Shown here: positions 46,791-57,800 of the stretch, one piece after another
Layout: every line of letters starts with the position of its first letter
Numbering within the stretch: position 1 is the stretch's first letter
Assembly: GCF_932294415.1 (NCBI RefSeq)
Contig: NC_065536.1
Location: forward strand, 33,345,354 to 33,409,353
Direction: 5' to 3'
DNA: 64,000 nt
DNA from: Quercus robur
Lineage: Eukaryota; Streptophyta; Magnoliopsida; Fagales; Fagaceae
Notes under the pieces: generated by a model
Told to the model about the DNA's origin: nothing
The model's input: the letters and a program-made list of their open reading frames with translations, nothing else
Databases searched by the model: none
Made by a program: the position numbers and the translations under genes

Positions 46791-47379
46791 TTACATCCCA
46801 ATGCTAGTGCTCTTATATAGCCCAATTGTAAACTTAAAAGACATTATTTTATTCACCCATCTCTCTCTCTTCTTTTCGGTTGCATGTAAGGCATTATTTT
46901 ATAACATTTTATGGTGTAGTTATATTATTTTATTGTATTGTTTATATTATTTTATTGTATTGTATGAAAAAATAAAAACTAAGATATTAATTGTATTATA
47001 AACTGAAATAATATAATAGATAAAGTAATATTTTTAAATGAAAAAATAATAATTTTTGTACAACCTCGGATGTAACTAGGTGATACAGTGCAGTCTATAC
47101 CGACAACTATTGAGGATTTCTATCCCAGTTTGTAAAACAGAGAACCGGTCAGCACATTGATTTCACATCCAATACCATAATTAAGCAAGCAGCCAAGCAC
47201 ACCGCGATGGCGCGTTAGATCTACATAAAAGAAAAGTGTCAGTGTCATCATGAACAAAAAGCCGTGGATGACAGATCAAAAATAAAGCAAAAAGTAGTAC
47301 TACAGACAGAGTGGTAATGACAAATTCAGGCGTATTTATTGTCACCTTTTGTTTTAATTTTTTTTTTTTTACTTTAAAC

Positions 47380-47419
47380 GATAATTTTTTTTTCTCAAAA
47401 AAAAAAGGATAAATTTTTT
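47380..47419 (+). mobile_element. ultra-short retroposon insertion, empty site preserved in the inverted copy
   Basis: GATAATTTTTT (47380-47390) and GATAAATTTTTT (47408-47419) flank 17 bp, TTTCTC plus ten A's and G. The inverted copy at 56845-56856 has only one GATAACTTTTTT (read on the minus strand) and no insert. Confidence 0.8.
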
Positions 47420-47706
47420 ATCCATCATTTATAATTTATAGCGGTAAAAAAAAAGAAAAAAAAAAACCTAACACTAAAGAAAAAACCAGTTTAGTTTTGT
47501 ATTAGAATAATTTTATTTCTATTTTTAAAAAAAAATTAATTTAATTGACATGTATGTAAAACTTTAAATTTAAAGGGAATGTAAATTTAAATATTCAAAG
47601 TTAACTAAATTTTTAACAGATATGGAATATTTTGTTTGACTTTGAATCAATTTTTAAAATAAAAATTATCAAGTAAAATTAATATGTTGTTCCGAGTTCA
47701 ATGAAA

Positions 47707-47750
47707 AGCAATGTTAGAGCCCATAAAAAAAAAAAAAAGCAGTGTTAGAG
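47707..47750 (+). mobile_element. ultra-short retroposon insertion present in both arms
   Basis: AGCAATGTTAGAG (47707-47719) and AGCAGTGTTAGAG (47738-47750) flank 18 bp ending in an A run. The inverted copy near 56508-56560 has the same insertion with body TCCATC plus A's, so it predates the duplication. Confidence 0.7.
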
Positions 47751-48013
47751 ATGTGTCAATTTTTATTATTATAATTATTTAGTAATTTATTATAATAGTG
47801 TGTTTCAATCAAATTAATTGGCAAAATATTTTATCATAAAAAAATAGACTATTAAATTCTGTTTACACTGTAACAGTAAAAAACAATTATTAGGACTGTT
47901 TTATAATTAATATTCCAATCACAATAGTTAAAAAGAAAAGAAAAGAAACGATGAAAGTATTAAAATGTGAAATACCAAGGATATTCATCGTTTTTTGAGA
48001 AACAGAAAACGCC

Positions 48014-48021
48014 TATTTAAA
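48014..48021 (+). promoter_or_regulatory. TATA box of the defensin gene
   Basis: TATTTAAA lies 78 bp upstream of the defensin ATG, in CGCCTATTTAAAGGCC. It is conserved in the inverted copy near 56230. It would predict a 5' leader of about 50 nt. Confidence 0.6.
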
Positions 48022-48098
48022 GGCCTTGCTTAGCTGCCTTTCCTGCAACAGCACTCAGCAGCTCTCACACTTTCGAAGAAGAGGAAGAAGAAAAAGAG

Positions 48099-48196
48099 AT
48101 GGAGCGATCCACGCGTGTGTTTTCCACAGTTTTCATCGTGCTACTGCTTCTTGTGGCCACAGGTTGTTCTTTCTCATACACTTATTTCCTTTCTAC

Positions 48197-48243
<47 letters not shown>

Positions 48244-50131
48244 CTCTAAATCTGTCTTAGAATTAAGTATATAACATATTGCATAGTGCAAACTGCAAAC
48301 ATATATGGTTGACAAGGCACTTGTGAAGTAACTCTGACCTGTGTTTGTATTTTGCGTGTGTTCCTTTATCCCCACAAAAGGAGAGGAAAAGCTTTTCTAG
48401 CCAATTCCTCAAGCTTCATTAAAGAGATTTTGATCGTAGTCATTTCTTCACATGGTCCATAAATTCATTGATGGCATATGACCATTTCCTTCAAAAAGTA
48501 TGTGAATGAAACTCGATTTGAGGGAAAATAAAATGGAAAAGGATAAATCATTTAAAGAAAATAAGAACGTTTTTTTTTTTTTTAATAAAGAAAATGAATT
48601 ATCTGTTTAGATAAATTTTTTATCTTAAGTTTATTTCAACTCAAAATAGTTGTTTTTTTGAGGAAACAAAAATAGTACTTTTATAAAACATTTTTAATCT
48701 GCTGTTAAAAAAAAAGACTAGACTTTTGAAATCTTGTTTCTCAGAGTAAGTGTGATGATTTTTCTTTTTTAATTTGGGACTTCCTAGAATATATATGTTC
48801 AATTTTTATTTTAATAATAAAAATTTCACTTATTCAAAATTTTAATTTTGATTTTTTGAAACATACATGATTATATATTATTTATGCCACATCTAATAAA
48901 GTAAATTACGCTTTAAAAAGATTACTATATTTTTACAATTTTATTAAATTTTAGACAATTTCAAATCTAGATATATAACTTTTTTTTATAAAGAAATTAG
49001 ATATATAACTTTGGGTTGAAAAACTGTAGTGAATATAGTGACTATAGTTATATATAGTTATACATTAAAAATTGAGCAATATAAATACACACATTAAAAA
49101 ACAATGGTATAAATTTTTTCATGGTTAAAATTAAAATTTCCTTCAAATCCAGTTAGGAATATTTTTGTCAAGACAATTGACAAATAATTATTTATAGTAA
49201 AATAAATTATGATTTTGGGGTTTGAAGATGACAAATTATAAAGGTGAGAAATCTAGATATTGATGAAGGTCAGTTGCACGAAATCCTAAGTCTTCAAGAT
49301 TTGGGCCCGTTTAGTAAGAGCTATGTCAGTGTCATCAGTGTCACGAAAAGAAGTACAATTTGTGCCGTAATTTGTCAGTGGATCTACCTCACTTCTTTAC
49401 TATTCACAATTCACTTCGGGTGAATTGTGGCATCTGGCACAAATATTATTCTTTTGCTAATGATATTAGTTTGTATTTTTTTGGTAATATCGTGTGTAAG
49501 TGAAAAAGTATTTAAAAATATATAATATTATTTAAAGCTTAAAATACATTACAAAACATCTCTTATATCCTGTACAAGTGTAAAAGTAGTACCAAGTGAG
49601 ATCCTAATCCAGATCTCACTATTTTTTCCCTACCAAAATAAATTCAAATTTGAACCTCTGGATTTAACTTTTTTACCAAATCTGGATGTTCAACATATGG
49701 ATTTGATCACTTAAAAAATAAATAAATAAATTAAGGGCTTTTATGTAGCATTAACAATCTTATTAAAGATAAAAGGGCAAACATTCTCATAATCCGGTTT
49801 TAATATGTAGTTTCCACGCTATCATGCTAAAAGATAGTGTGGATCTTATATTCTTATAATCGTTTCAAATATTTGTTAGTACAAGTGAAAGTTATACATA
49901 GTTGTCAAACTTAACCACTACTAAAAAAGAAATGTTTGGAATTATTTTGGTGTTTGAGCAGAGATGGGGCCAATGGTAGCCGAAGCTAGGACATGTGAGA
50001 CACAGAGCCATCGCTTCAAAGGCCCATGTGTGAGGAAGAGTAACTGTGCTTCTGTCTGCCAAACGGAGGGCTTTCATGGCGGCCAATGCCGGGGCTTCCG
50101 CCGCCGATGCTTCTGCACTAAACATTGTTAG
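48099..50131 (+). CDS. plant defensin (gamma-thionin family), 2 exons
   Basis: Exon 1 48099-48162 and exon 2 49962-50131 (TAG) join across a 1,799-bp GT-AG intron in phase 1, giving 77 aa. One intron inside the signal-peptide region is the standard plant defensin gene structure. Residues 1-21 form a hydrophobic signal peptide ([11 protein letters not shown] core), so the product is secreted. The mature domain starts near R31. Eight cysteines at 33, 44, 50, 54, 64, 71, 73 and 77 give C-x10-C-x5-C-x3-C-x9-C-x6-C-x-C-x3-C, the defensin cysteine-stabilised alpha-beta fold with four disulfides. The C-terminal loop is arginine-rich (GFRRRCFC). The family includes secreted antifungal peptides and some with other roles; the target of this one is unknown. 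The intron carries a CA repeat and ultra-short insertions. Confidence 0.93.
48200..48240. repeat. (CA)n(TA)n microsatellite in the defensin intron
   Basis: About 16 CA units followed by TA units, just after exon 1. The corresponding position of the inverted copy (near 56030) lacks the tract, so it expanded or was lost after the duplication. Confidence 0.9.
48968..49012 (-). mobile_element. ultra-short insertion with 15-bp TSD, shared with the inverted copy
   Basis: TAGATATATAACTTT at 48968-48982 and 48998-49012 flanks 15 bp that on the minus strand reads ATTTCTTTATA plus A's. The inverted copy near 55312-55357 has the same duplication with ATTTCTT and an A run. Confidence 0.65.
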
Positions 50132-50419
50132 TGTTTGTCTGGGATCAGCTAGAAGATGATTATGTTATCATCTCCTTTTAGCTTGTGTGAAGTGTGAACC
50201 AAGAATAACATGTCATATGGTTTGTCTTTTCTTTTTCTTTTACCTAGTGTGTCCCAAGAATAATAAGACCCTACTTTGTATAGGGGGGATTCGTACTCTT
50301 CTATCGTGTGATTCATCAGGTTTTGTAATCTATCGTTTTCTCGGATAATGTTAATGTATTATTATACGTGTCTCTGTGTCTCTTTGAGTCAGAGTGTGCG
50401 TATGTATTAGACTCAGTTG

Positions 50420-50468
50420 AGCTTCGAATCCTTTTTTTTTTTTTTTTGAGAAACAGCTTCGAATCCTT
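50420..50468 (-). mobile_element. ultra-short retroposon insertion with 14-bp TSD
   Basis: AGCTTCGAATCCTT at 50420-50433 and 50455-50468 flanks 21 bp. On the minus strand the insert is GTTTCTC plus an A run. It lies about 300 bp downstream of the defensin stop codon. Confidence 0.75.
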
Positions 50469-51521
50469 AAAAGCCCGCTTTAGTCCCATAATTTCTATTC
50501 TTTGGGTAAATTTCAGATAATTACCGTGGAGTTTGGGGGTAATATCAAACACATTTAGAATAATTAAAAAGCAACCATTTTAGTCCTAAAAGACAAACGC
50601 TGATACAAGCTGTTTGTTCACTGCACAAAACAAATTTTAATTTGCACAGCATTTTTTTTTTTCATTTCCAAGGCAACAAGTTCAGAAAATGTACAGCGCA
50701 CCATCTGTTCCCGCCAGGCCAAAATCCTCACATTTGAGTCCAACACGTTTTCGTCATTTTTGCTCTTCCCAAGAGCAACAAAGGGCTCTTAATATAAACT
50801 AGAAGAAAATTACCCCAGTCCGTTGGTTCAATGGCTCTTTTTAGACTTTATCAGTGTTAGAATTTCAACTCACTCAAAAATAAAAAATAAAAATTCGGAC
50901 TAAGCAGAGAGAAAGGGGGTTTCTATTCAAGAAAGGTACAAATTAGTTCTTGATATCAAAATATAGCTAAACTTCTTGTAATGGAAGAAGTATAAATTAC
51001 TTGAAAAATAGTTGATTTAGTTTTTGTTTTGGTTTCTTTTGTAAGTTCTTCTTTTAGCAACTTGGCTCTTTTGCTTGGTAATTTCAACTCTTCTAGCGTG
51101 TAATCTTGTTTTTATTTTTTTTCATCATCATCTAAGTTATAGTTTTGGGTAGGTAAAGAACTTGATCTTTATGGAAATGAAAGGATAAACGCTAAAAAGA
51201 ATTTGCAAAATGCATTTAGGCTGGCAGGAAAAAATGAGTGTGGGTACCTCTTTGAACATTTATTCTTGGAAATGAAAAAAAAGCTGTACAGCTTTTGTTT
51301 TAGGTGGAGTGAACAAACCCAAAATTGTTGCTTTTTAATTGTTTTGAATGCGTTTAGTATTACCTCAAACCAGTAGTTATTTGGAATTTACCTATTTTCT
51401 TTTTTTCTTTTATATTTTTGGGTAGAAGAGGCTTTTCATTAACAAAAACTAAAGTGCCCCATTGAAGCTTACAGTCCAGTTATACAAAACACTAGCAACA
51501 TCTAAATTAAGCAGAACCATC
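50469..51521. other. defensin 3' flank, nothing recognised
   Basis: No gene is visible. A degenerate SINE-like stretch near 50818-50895 (GGTTCAATGGCTC then ATTTCAACTCACTC plus A's) is too weak to call firmly. Confidence 0.4.
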
Positions 51522-53238
51522 TAAAACCTCCCAGAACCATCAACTAGTAGCTATAAGGTTGCCTGACCACTGTTCAGGCATCACCTCCACATTAATGCGG
51601 TCAGAGAATTAGTTGGGAGGCATTTAATGTAGAGGTAGCAGCTTTTTAAAGATATTTGTTGCTCTTCTCCTTTCTTACCCTTTGTCCAACGTCCAACTCT
51701 TAGTTGTGATGTAATTTCGAAGAAAGTCCATGATGATATGGCACTCTTACTGACCTCGGACCTTTGTTGCCGAGATGGCTTTTCTCCTCAAACATTCGTT
51801 GGACTTATCTCATATTATCTCTACTTTTCTCTTTATTTCCTTCCCCTTATAATCTTATCTGGACATTCTTGGATTAGCTAATGTCCTCGGCTTGGGCCAT
51901 AGGCCCAGTTAGTACAGCCTTAATAGTGCCTCCTGATTAACTGGCACCCACACAAAAATTTCGCCTTAGGCCTCCAAAATGCCTGGGCCAACCCTGGTCT
52001 TGGGAAAGAGTAACTGGGTGAAGAATGAAGTGAAAAAAAAGGTAGAGGGACAGAGACTGTTTGATCGGCTTAGAAGAGAGGGGGAGAAGAGTGAGTGAAT
52101 GAGATGAGGAGTGCTATACATGAATGAAGAGAGAGAACATTAGATATTTTCAATTAAAAAATATTATTTGTTTTACATCCAAGTGAACTGTTGGTTCAAT
52201 ATATAAGAACCAACTATTCACAAGTTGTAAAATATTATGGAAACCCATACCCAGATGGAGCATGCTTTTTGAGGTTGTGGTTGTAAAATAGCACCTGGGG
52301 GGCGTTTAGAGCACTAGCAACAATGAAGCTATATAGCTATATAGTTATTTTAGTTTTACCAAAACATAAAAAATGCTCCCACAGCAGTGTATGTAAAGCT
52401 AAAAAATTTTAGCTTCAAGCTTCTGTACGAAGCCAAAATGAAGCTAAAAGTTAGAAATATTATTTTAATTCCTACCTCTATTAAAATAATATATATTTTT
52501 ATTCTTTTTCTTTTTTGCTCATTTTGCCTATTGTGCTCTCATTCTCACCCTTTCTCCTCAAATAATCAAACTCTCTTGAACTTTCAAACTATCAGTTCTA
52601 TATCGGTTCGACTCGACCATTCCAGAACCCGAGATTGACACAGATGAATTGGAAGACAAAATTTCGAATCCGGGTCATGACCATTTGGTAAGGAGGAGCA
52701 AGTCTGACAAGGTTGGTGGTGTCGTGGTTTGTCGTCAATCTTCATCTTCACACAAATCTTCATCTTCATCTTCATCGTCGATTTGTTCTGGGTTTGGTGG
52801 TGGTTTGATTTTTTTTTTTTTTTTTTTCCTTTTTCTTGCCGTGGGTTGTGGTTGTCACATAAAGGTTGTTGCTGATGGAGTCGTGGTGGAGGTGGATGTG
52901 ACTGGTTAAAAGGTTTTTGTGGGTGATTGTTCTTGGTTAACAGTGGCTGTGGATTGTGCATTGATTGGTTTGCGGTGTTTTTTTTTAGTGGAATGTATTA
53001 TTTTATTGTAGTAGATGTGTTATTTTATTATGATATTTATATTATTTTATTGTGATGTTTATATTATTTTATTGTGTTGAAAGTTAAAATAGATCAACTA
53101 CTGCTAGATGTTTGGTAAAATAACTAAGTAAAATAGATAAAGTAGCATTTTATGGTGTCAAATGACTAAAAAAATAACTCTACTATTATGAATGTTCTTA
53201 CACCCCCAATGCTAGTCCTCTTATATAGCCCAATTGTC
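51522..53238. repeat. extra copy of LTR-end, flank and inner MITE (block B)
   Basis: This repeats, in the same orientation, about 44973-46830: outer LTR part (51522-51953), the element-end flank and the outer MITE remnant. The inner MITE is at 52309-53197 (TSD TTA 52306-52308 and 53198-53200). The copy stops at GCCCAATTG (53238), a few bases past the outer MITE end. It is also the inverted partner of 57427-58857. It has no genes. Confidence 0.88.
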
Positions 53239-53250
53239 CTCTATAGATAG

Positions 53251-53496
53251 GCTTTCTAGATTGCTGCGTAGAGTATTCGCGGTGGCCTCATTAGTTTGTG
53301 CCAACTCTTTCCAAAGCTGATTATGTATAGATAGGCTTTCCACTCTTTCTTGAAGGTCCAAATTCAGGTTTCCCATCATCTGAATCACCTCGTCTTTTTC
53401 TTTCAGTTTGTTCATGATTTCTTCCTGCAATACTGATCGCAACATTCTTGATTGCCACTCTTCTTGCTCCCCAATTTCCAATCCTACTTTTTCAGC
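53251..53496 (-). pseudogene. fragment of a BOI/BRG-type RING E3 ligase gene
   Basis: One exon-like segment on the minus strand preceded by an acceptor (TTTCTTTACAG). It encodes the conserved coiled-coil block of the plant BOI family (S-ribonuclease-binding-protein-like E3 ligases), with LQERVESLSIHNQLWKELAQ and TNEATANTLRSNLE. The RING finger that should follow is absent. The frame runs into unrelated sequence (SLSIEDNWAI) at block B. The intact family acts in cell-death and gibberellin-response control. This is a captured or truncated fragment. Confidence 0.82.
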
Positions 53497-53784
53497 CTGT
53501 AAAGAAATTAAAGAAAAATTTAACAGTCAGTACATAAAATTCCAAAAAAAATATGCAAACTTTTCAGTTCAAAATCACTGTTTTATATAATCAATATAAA
53601 ATAGCCAAATTTCCAAATCTTATAATGAAGAAATTAAAGAAAAAAAAAGATCCAATTAAGAACACAAGCTTATTTGATTTGTCATCAACTTTTTACAACA
53701 AAGAGATTATAAATTTTTCCAAAAACACAAACTTTATATAATGAAAAAATAGGAAAGACAGAGTGAAGCGATCGATCGATCTCT

Positions 53785-53910
53785 AATTGTTGTTGATGAG
53801 CCCGGAGGATAAAGTCCTGGCAGACACACGGCCACAATCACATGAATGGCCCCTGGTGCCACAGGTTTTGAGATGGGCTTTATAATCAGATATGCGCACA
53901 AGTACTCTTT
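53785..53910 (-). pseudogene. fragment of an IDD/SGR5-type zinc-finger gene
   Basis: On the minus strand, after an acceptor-like CCTGTTTCAG, the frame reads SDYKAHLKTCGTRGHSCDCG. This is diagnostic of the zinc-finger block of INDETERMINATE DOMAIN factors of the SGR5/IDD15 subgroup. The match is lost right after CGRV, where the family continues FSRVESFIEHQD-like. Only about 25 matching codons remain and a stop follows, so it is a fragment. It lies on the same strand as the BOI-like piece, 290 bp upstream of it. Confidence 0.8.
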
Positions 53911-54120
53911 CTGAAACAGGGCAGGCCAGATAGAGAAGCAATTAAAAAATAAAAGTAAAATGATCAAAACTCTTTCTGAAATAAAAAATGACCAAATCTT
54001 AAAACCTATTAGCATCAGATATCCTAATGAGAGAGAGTAGACTTCTAGAAAAAATAAATAAATAAACTGAAAAGAGCAAGAAAACAGTTGAAATGGTACA
54101 CATACCTTTCAAAATTTTCT

Positions 54121-54290
54121 TGTAATTACTAATTCATGCACAATGTCATAATCACAAACATTGGCGCCTAGAATTGCTCCATTAAAATCTTCACTAATGA
54201 GTTCACAATCACAAAAGTTTAGAATTACCTTTTTCTTTCTTGACCTCTCGTTGGTGTTTGTTTCGCCACTAACAGCTACCTGAAATAGGA
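54121..54290 (-). other. exon-like open stretch, unassigned
   Basis: On the minus strand a CTATTTCAG acceptor (54281) is followed by an open frame (SGETNTNERSRKKK, then FCDCELISEDFNGAILGANV) to a stop near 54121. A donor GTAATT after AAAAAG (54228) would make a 52-nt exon instead. I do not recognise it. It may be a further captured gene fragment, and basic NERSRKKK recalls the basic patch of BOI proteins only weakly. Confidence 0.3.
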
Positions 54291-54864
54291 CAGAATAATT
54301 AAGAGTTAATCATTTATCAGTCAATAATAACTGAAAAATAACATTAATGGTAACAAATTATAAAAATATTCACATCCAACAAACTCAAGGATCAAAATTG
54401 TTGGTGGTATTTGGGCAGAGAGAGGGCTAGAATATGGTCTATGAAGTGGGGGGTTAGTGCCAGGGGAATATGTATATCTACTATTGTCTTGTTTGGTCCA
54501 CATCCTTATATATGAAAAATGTAATATATCCAGAACTAATTTGATGAAAGTGAAACACCTCTAATTGAAATGAGTGGAACAAGAACATCAAAAGTTGCAT
54601 CAACATAACAAACTAACAACACCAAACATCGAAATAGAACATGCAACAAACTTGGTAACAACTCTGCAGCAACACAGAAAACTGCACAAAACAGCGACTG
54701 CACACCAGATACAACGTCTTAATCTTTAAAAACAGTTGAAAAAACTCCTCAATTAGCTAAAAGAACCTTGTTCTGACAGTTTCCAAGTTTGTTTATTCTT
54801 TGGAGGAATAAATAAAAGGTGTACATATACATATGGGCCGGGTCAAGTGCTCAGTCCTAAGGTC

Positions 54865-57800
54865 CAAAAGAATAATATTTGTGCCACATGCCACAATTTA
54901 CCCAACAGTGAATTGTGAATAGTAAAAAAGTGAGGGTTGATCCACTGACAAATTACGGCACATATGGTACTTCTTTACGTGACACTGATGACACTGACAT
55001 AGCTCTTACTAAACGGGCACAAATCTTGAAGACTTGGGATTTCGTGCAACTGACCTTCATCAATATCTAGATTTCTTACCTTTATAATTTGTCATCTTCA
55101 AACCCCAAAATCATAATTTATTTTACTATAAATAATTATTTGTCAATTGTCTTGACAAAAATATTCCTAACTGGATTTGAAGGAAATTTTAATTTTAACC
55201 ATGAAAAAATTTATATCATTGTTTTTTAATGTGTGTATTTATATTGCTCAATTTTTAATGTATAACTATATATAACTATAGTCACTATATTCACTACAGT
55301 TCTTCAACCCAAAGTTATATATCTAATTTCTTAAAAAAAAAAAAGTTATATATCTAGCTTTGAAATTGTCTAAACTTTAATAAAATTGTAAAAATATAGT
55401 AATCTTTTTAAAGCGTGTTTTACTTTATTAGATATGGCACAAATAATATATAATCATGTATGTTTCATAAAATCAAAATTAAAATTTTGAAGAAGTAAAA
55501 TTTTTATTATTAAAATAAAAATTGAGCATATATATTCTAGGAAGTCCCAAATTAAAAAAGAAAAATCATCACACTTACTCTGAGAAACAAGATTTCAAAA
55601 GTCTCGTCTTTTTTTTTTTTAAACAGCAGATTAAAAATGTTCTATAAAAGTACTATTTTTGTTTCCTCAAAAAAAAAAAAAAAACTATTTTGAGTTAAAA
55701 TAAACTTAAGATAAAAAATTTATCTAAACAGATAATTCATTTTCTTTATTAAAAAAAAAAAGTTCTTATTTTCTTCAAATGATTTATCCTTTCCATTTTA
55801 TTTTCCCTCAAATCGAGTTTCTTTCACAAACTTTTTGAAAGAAATGGTCATATGCCATCAATGAATTTATGGACCATGTGAAGAAATGACTACGATCAAA
55901 ATCTCTTTAAAGAAGCTTGAGGAGTTGGCTAGACAAGCTTTTCCTCTCCTTTTGTGGGGATAAAGGAACACACTCAAAATACAAACACAGGTCAGAGTTA
56001 CTTCACAAGTGCCTTGTCAACCATGTTATATGTGTTATGTAGAAAGGAAATAAGTGTATGAGAAAGAACAACCTGTGGCCACAAGAAGCAGCAGCACGAC
56101 GAAAACTGTGGAAAACACACGCATGGATCGCTCCATCTCTTTTTCTTCTTCTTGTTCTTCTTTCTTGTTCTTCGAAAGTGTGAGAGCTGCTGAGTGCTGT
56201 TGCAAGAAAGGCAGCTAAGCAAGGCCTTTAAATAGGCGTTTTTTGTTTCTCAAAAAAGGATGAATATCCTTGGTATTTCACATTTTAATACTTTCATCGT
56301 TTCTTTTCTTTTCTTTTCTTTTTAACTATTGTGATTGGAATATTAATTATAAAACAGTCCCAATAATAATTGTTTTTTACTGTTACAGTGTAAACAGAAT
56401 TTAAAAGTCTATTTTTTTATGATAAAATATTTTGCCAATTAATTTGATTGAAACACACTATTATAATAAATTACTAAATAATTATAATAATAAAAAATGA
56501 CACATCTCTAACACTGCTTCTTTTTTTTTTTTTTTGATGGACTCTAACATTGCTTTTCATTGAACTCGGAGCAAGAGCAACATATTAATTTTACTTGATA
56601 ATTTTTATTTTAAAAATTGATTCTAAGTCAAACAACATACTCCATATCTGTTAAAAATTTAGTTAACTTTGAATATTTAAATTTACATTCCCTTTAAATT
56701 TAAAGTTTTACATACATGTCAACTAAAATTAATTTTTTTTAAAATAGAAATAAAATTATTCTAATACAAAACTAAACTGGTTTTTTCTTTAGTGTTGGGT
56801 TTTTTTTTTATATATTTTACCGCTATAAATTATAAATGATAGATAAAAAAGTTATCTTTTAAAGTAAAAAAAAAATTAAAACAAAAGGTGACAATAAATA
56901 CGCCTGAATTTGTCATTACCACTCTGTCTGTAGTACTACTTTTTGCTTTATTTTTGATCTGTCAACTGTCATCCACGGCTTTTTGTTCATGGCTGACACT
57001 GACACTTTTCTTTTATGTAGATCTAACGCGCCATCGCGGTGTGCTTGGCTGCTTGCTTAATTATGGTATTGGATGTGAAATCAATGTGCTGGCCGGTTCT
57101 CTGTTTTTACAAACTGGGATAGAAATCCTCAATAATTGTCGGTATAGACTGCACTGTATCACCTAGTTAGCTGAGATACGAGGTTGTACAAAAATTACTA
57201 TTTCTCTATTTAAAAATAATACTTTATCTATTATATTATTCCACTTTATAATACAATTAATATTTTTATTTTTATTTTTTCATATAATATAATAAAATAA
57301 TATAAATCAATACAATAAAATAATAAAACTACACCATAAAATGTTATAAAATAATGCCTTACTTGCAACCGAAAAGAAGAGAGAGATGGGTGAATAAAAC
57401 AATGTCTTTTAAGTTTACAATTGGGCTATATAAGAGGACTAGCATTGGAGGTGTAAGAACATTCATAATAGTGGAGTTATTTTTTTAGTCATTTGACACC
57501 ATAAAATGCTACTTTATCTATTTTACTTAGTTATTTTACCAAACATCTAGCAGTAGTTGATTTATTTTAACTTTCAACACAATAAAATAATATAAATATC
57601 ACAATAAAATAACATATCTACTACAATAAAATAATACATTCCACTAAAAAAAAACACCGCAAACCAATCAATGCACAATCCACAGCCACTGTTAACCAAG
57701 AACAATCATCCACAAAAACCTTTCAACCAGCCACATCCACCTCCACCACGACTCCATCAGCAGCAACCTTTATGTGACAACCACAACCCACGGCAAGAAA

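Larger units (their letters stand above)
32327..46812. mobile_element. outer Tourist-like MITE split by nested insertions
   Basis: The left end AAGCATTAGCATCCGAGGATG is preceded by TTA (32324-32326). The right end CATCCCAATGCTAGTGCTC is followed by TTA (46813-46815). The two ends match as inverted repeats. All other elements between them (33552-45446, 45957-46790) are younger insertions. Its own sequence (32327-33551 and 45456-45956) is A- and C-rich, non-coding, with ACCACCACCG-type repeats. Confidence 0.7.
46816..48013. promoter_or_regulatory. upstream region of the defensin gene (left inverted-repeat arm)
   Basis: AT-rich DNA with no ORF. It is matched in inverted orientation by 56230-57425. 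It contains GCACACCGCGATGGCGCG near 47200, two ultra-short retroposon insertions and several T runs. Confidence 0.6.

Noticed and set aside
50818-50895. Possible SINE after the defensin gene
   Set aside because: Only a weak B-box-like GGTTCAATGG and an A-rich end, with no target duplication.
54321-54503. 60-codon minus-strand frame MWTKQDNSRYTYSPG
   Set aside because: Proline/serine-rich without recognisable family. It might belong to the captured fragments, but nothing supports a call.
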